64,000 nt of DNA from Haloarcula halobia. GTDB lineage: Archaea > Halobacteriota > Halobacteria > Halobacteriales > Haloarculaceae. Every line of letters starts with the position of its first letter. Positions within the stretch are counted from its first letter, which is position 1. Location of the stretch: assembly GCF_029338255.1 (NCBI RefSeq), contig NZ_CP119787.1:3239631-3303630 (forward strand). Direction: 5' to 3'. The notes beneath the pieces are model-generated. The model saw only the letters and a program-made list of their open reading frames with translations, was not told where the DNA came from and did not search any database. Shown here piece by piece: positions 61,554 to 64,000 of this stretch. The translations under genes and the position numbers were made by a program.

Positions 61554-64000
61554 ATGGATTCACAGGCTGATAGAAGCCAATTTTCTGACGTACCTCCATC
61601 CTCTGAGCGCGACGCGGAGCAACTGATAGAGGAAATACGCGGATATCGGCAGGCTCAGCGTACGGCGACACCCGACGAGGAAGTTGCGAAGTTCCAACGG
61701 ATGCAGGAAAGGATTTTGGAGAGTTTAGACGACGCCTCTCAGGTCATCCCCGAACTGCTACAAAATGCAGACGACGTGGGTGGAGACTGTACAGAGGCTA
61801 CTCTACAGCTCACAGATGATGCATTGGTCGTTACCAACCACGGTGAGCGAATGACTGAAGCCGAAATCGCTGCGCTCGGGGAGTTCACAAGAAGCACCAA
61901 GCACGATCTTTCTTACATCGGCCATTTCGGTATCGGCTTCAAGACCGTTTTCAGTGTAACCGACAGTCCACGCATAGAAACCGGATACACGAGCTTCAAA
62001 TACGACAAGTCGGATTCGGAGCTGCCGATTTCAGATTCAGGCGAGTACGTAGATGGTACGCGGATACGGCTTCCATTCGCTGACGACTTATCAGAGACGC
62101 GTTGGGAAACGCTCAGAAGCAAACTGGAATCGATAGACCGACTTCTGCCATTCCTGAATAATCTGGAATCCATTCGTGTTGAGGTTGATGGGGAAACCAG
62201 GATCTACGAACGTATTGAGACGGGAGGTAATACCCGCACTATTCAAGAACGAGTCCCGGAGGACAATTCCGTTCGTACCGTTGCCCGATATCGACTCTTC
62301 TCGGAATCATTAACGACCGATTCTGAGGTTTTTGAGATGTTGGCAGACGAACGAGAGTTCAACGCCGCAGATCTTGAGGAACGAAACGTAGAATTGGAGG
62401 TCACAGTCGCCATTCCGGTTTCCGATGAGGGTGCCCCAGTGTCACACCAAGATAGTCGGCTCTTCTGTTATTTCCCTGCCAGCAATGATACCCTTCTCCC
62501 GTTCGATGTTCAGGCTGATTTCCTATTGAAGTCTAATCGAGAAGAGATTCGTCCGGGACATCCGTTGAACGAACGGTTCCTCTCAGTAGCAGGGGGACTC
62601 GTTGAAACGGCAATCTCTGAATTCAAGGCTGATGATATTGCCCCTGAGGCATTGCTGGAACTGGTCCCGGACCTTGCAGAAGACCGGCCTTCCTATCTCG
62701 ACCCGCTCCTAAAGCGAACCAGAGAATCTGTCTCAAGACAGGAAATCGTTCCTGTTGCATCTGGAGATGTCTACCGACCGGAAGACGTAGTGATCCTTCC
62801 AGAAGAGTTGCGCCCGCTTCTTCCGCTCGGTGAGTTTGCACAAGCGTATTCTGACGCTGAGGTCCACCCGGAAGAGGATCTTGAAGACCGATATTACGAA
62901 CGCTTAGAGGTGCTGGACAGGACTCAATCGCTCTCGATGGCGGAAACGCTCGAGGAGCTTTCGGATATGGATCTCTTGCAGAGCCTCGAAGTGTCCGACA
63001 TCGTTGAGCTCTTGGCCGCGGTCGAGAGGTATCTGGATGGTCTTAATTCGTATAGAGAGGAGGAAAAAGCGGAGATCGAGCGGACAATAGCCGCTTTGGA
63101 ATCGCTGCCAGTATTTTCATTCCAAGGACGGACCGAGTTGGAGGGGCGACATACGCTGACCGAAGCAGGAGATACTATATATCGGCCAGCCCGACAGGAT
63201 GAATCGGTTTACGAAGCGTTCTATGACGAGTTAGACCTGTTGAGTGGCGATTTGGTTGCAGAGCTGCGTTCTCAAACCATCTCAGACACAACGACAGGAC
63301 GGGTTCAGGACCTGCTTGCGGATCGATTGGGTATTGAGGAACTCACTCATCGAGATATCGTTCGAGACGTCATCAACGAAGCGTTTTCGAGCCCCGGAGA
63401 GCTTCCCGATGAGACGTTAGATGATTACCTCGAGTACGTCCGTGACCATGCTCGAAGACATCTTGACGCTTCTGAGATCAGGCTACGAGCGAACGATGGC
63501 ACGTATGTAGAGCCTGAATCACTCTATCTCCCAACCGCGTATAATGAAGGCCGCTACCGCTCAACTCTTCTCTTCAGTACTCTATCTGACAAAAAGGCTG
63601 TTAGTGAATCCTACCTTGAGCGAGTCTCCGAGGAAACAGAAACGGACACGGAGAGTTGGCGAACGTTCTTCGTTGATCTTGGAGTTCAGAACTATATTCC
63701 GGTTTCCAAAGACGCCGACCAGTGTACGAAAGAGACATTCCAGTCGGCCGCCGAGATTCGTGAATTCCTGACCGAACACGACGATGAAGGAACTGATGTC
63801 CGGAAAGACAAAGATACGGTTCCGTATGGTGGACGGGGCTGTTCTTGGATGCGTTCGACGGATGCTCGTCATGGACTCGTCGATTGGGCCTTTTCGAGTT
63901 CGTTCGAGAAACGGTTCCAGGAAGTGGTCAAGGAGAACCCGGACTTAGGGGCTGAATTCGCTAGGATGCTTGATGCGAATTGGGAAGAGGTCTACCAAGA
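61554..64000 (+). CDS. Large sacsin-like protein with N-terminal GHKL/Hsp90-type ATPase (partial)
   Basis: The frame is open from ATG 61554 to the window edge (815 residues shown). The N-terminal ATPase has the Bergerat elements. The N box is VIPELLQNADDVGGD (Asn about 69), then a G1-like ALVVTNHGERMTEAEI and the G2 loop STKHDLSYIGHFGIGFKTVF, as in sacsin-type ATPases. The rest is helical and strand-mixed without motifs I know. Very large proteins of this kind, often ending in DUF3883 or nuclease domains, occur in prokaryotic defence islands. The C-terminal effector lies outside the window, so no system name can be given. Confidence 0.8.
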   Translation, partial: MDSQADRSQFSDVPPSSERDAEQLIEEIRGYRQAQRTATPDEEVAKFQRMQERILESLDDASQVIPELLQNADDVGGDCTEATLQLTDDALVVTNHGERMTEAEIAALGEFTRSTKHDLSYIGHFGIGFKTVFSVTDSPRIETGYTSFKYDKSDSELPISDSGEYVDGTRIRLPFADDLSETRWETLRSKLESIDRLLPFLNNLESIRVEVDGETRIYERIETGGNTRTIQERVPEDNSVRTVARYRLFSESLTTDSEVFEMLADEREFNAADLEERNVELEVTVAIPVSDEGAPVSHQDSRLFCYFPASNDTLLPFDVQADFLLKSNREEIRPGHPLNERFLSVAGGLVETAISEFKADDIAPEALLELVPDLAEDRPSYLDPLLKRTRESVSRQEIVPVASGDVYRPEDVVILPEELRPLLPLGEFAQAYSDAEVHPEEDLEDRYYERLEVLDRTQSLSMAETLEELSDMDLLQSLEVSDIVELLAAVERYLDGLNSYREEEKAEIERTIAALESLPVFSFQGRTELEGRHTLTEAGDTIYRPARQDESVYEAFYDELDLLSGDLVAELRSQTISDTTTGRVQDLLADRLGIEELTHRDIVRDVINEAFSSPGELPDETLDDYLEYVRDHARRHLDASEIRLRANDGTYVEPESLYLPTAYNEGRYRSTLLFSTLSDKKAVSESYLERVSEETETDTESWRTFFVDLGVQNYIPVSKDADQCTKETFQSAAEIREFLTEHDDEGTDVRKDKDTVPYGGRGCSWMRSTDARHGLVDWAFSSSFEKRFQEVVKENPDLGAEFARMLDANWEEVYQ

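Noticed and set aside
45867-64000. Integrase or second tRNA end (att site) for the tRNA-Pro island
   Set aside because: I found no tyrosine recombinase motif and no second copy of the tRNA 3' end in the visible sequence; the island border may lie beyond 64 kb.
1-64000. CRISPR array or cas genes
   Set aside because: No regularly spaced 25-40 base repeats and no Cas protein motifs were seen; the repeat pair at 12815/12881 has only two units and overlaps a gene end.

Overview
The window is a piece of a haloarchaeal chromosome (class Halobacteria). The proteins are strongly acidic, the DNA is mostly GC-rich, and many genes have a TATA-like box about 25-30 bases before the start codon with little or no leader. 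The families present are typical of the group: CheF, a Bat-type regulator, DUF58, DUF1616, DUF4330, HEAT-repeat proteins and a rubrerythrin-like zinc ribbon. The genus cannot be fixed from the sequence alone. All names are by-eye family assignments without database searches.

Region 1 (1-13.9 kb) is accessory-rich. It holds a SpeD-like decarboxylase, a zinc-finger protein, a HEAT-repeat protein, an S66 carboxypeptidase, a VOC enzyme, a secreted beta-helix lipoprotein, a DUF58 gene with a frameshift, and cheF. It also has three toxin-antitoxin-like pairs (3.35, 10.7 and 13.0 kb) and several transposon scars. Region 2 (13.9-16.9 kb) is a translationally coupled glmU-like/glmS pair making UDP-GlcNAc precursors.

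Region 3 (16.9-31.6 kb) is a surface-glycan island of lower GC. It has two glycosyltransferases, a flippase, three sulfatase-superfamily proteins, a GT-C-like membrane protein, a DUF1616 protein and a Tat-exported protein. The island is bracketed by the 3' end of glmS and a diverged second copy of the same 264 bases, which looks like the scar of an exchange or insertion event. Region 4 (31.9-40 kb) has a CBS protein, Hsp20, and a leftward run of sugar genes: a UDP-sulfoquinovose-synthase-like enzyme, two epimerases, a nucleotidyltransferase, an initiating sugar-phosphate transferase and DUF4330. Together regions 2-4 could supply sugars, assemble a lipid-linked glycan, flip it, and decorate it with acidic groups. 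Region 5 (40-45.9 kb) has glutamate dehydrogenase, a large PAS/GAF/HTH regulator, a Nudix protein and tRNA-Pro(CGG).

Region 6 (45.9-64 kb) lies directly behind the tRNA and looks like a defence or mobile island. It has a HEPN gene broken by an insertion sequence, a DEDD exonuclease, an Mrr-like nuclease with a membrane tail, a compact mre11-rad50-nurA-herA operon, an unrecognised protein, and the start of a very large sacsin-like ATPase that runs off the window. The rad50 gene has two single-base frameshifts. Together with frameshifts in the DUF58 and HEPN genes, these mean either real gene decay or assembly errors, and raw reads should be checked first.
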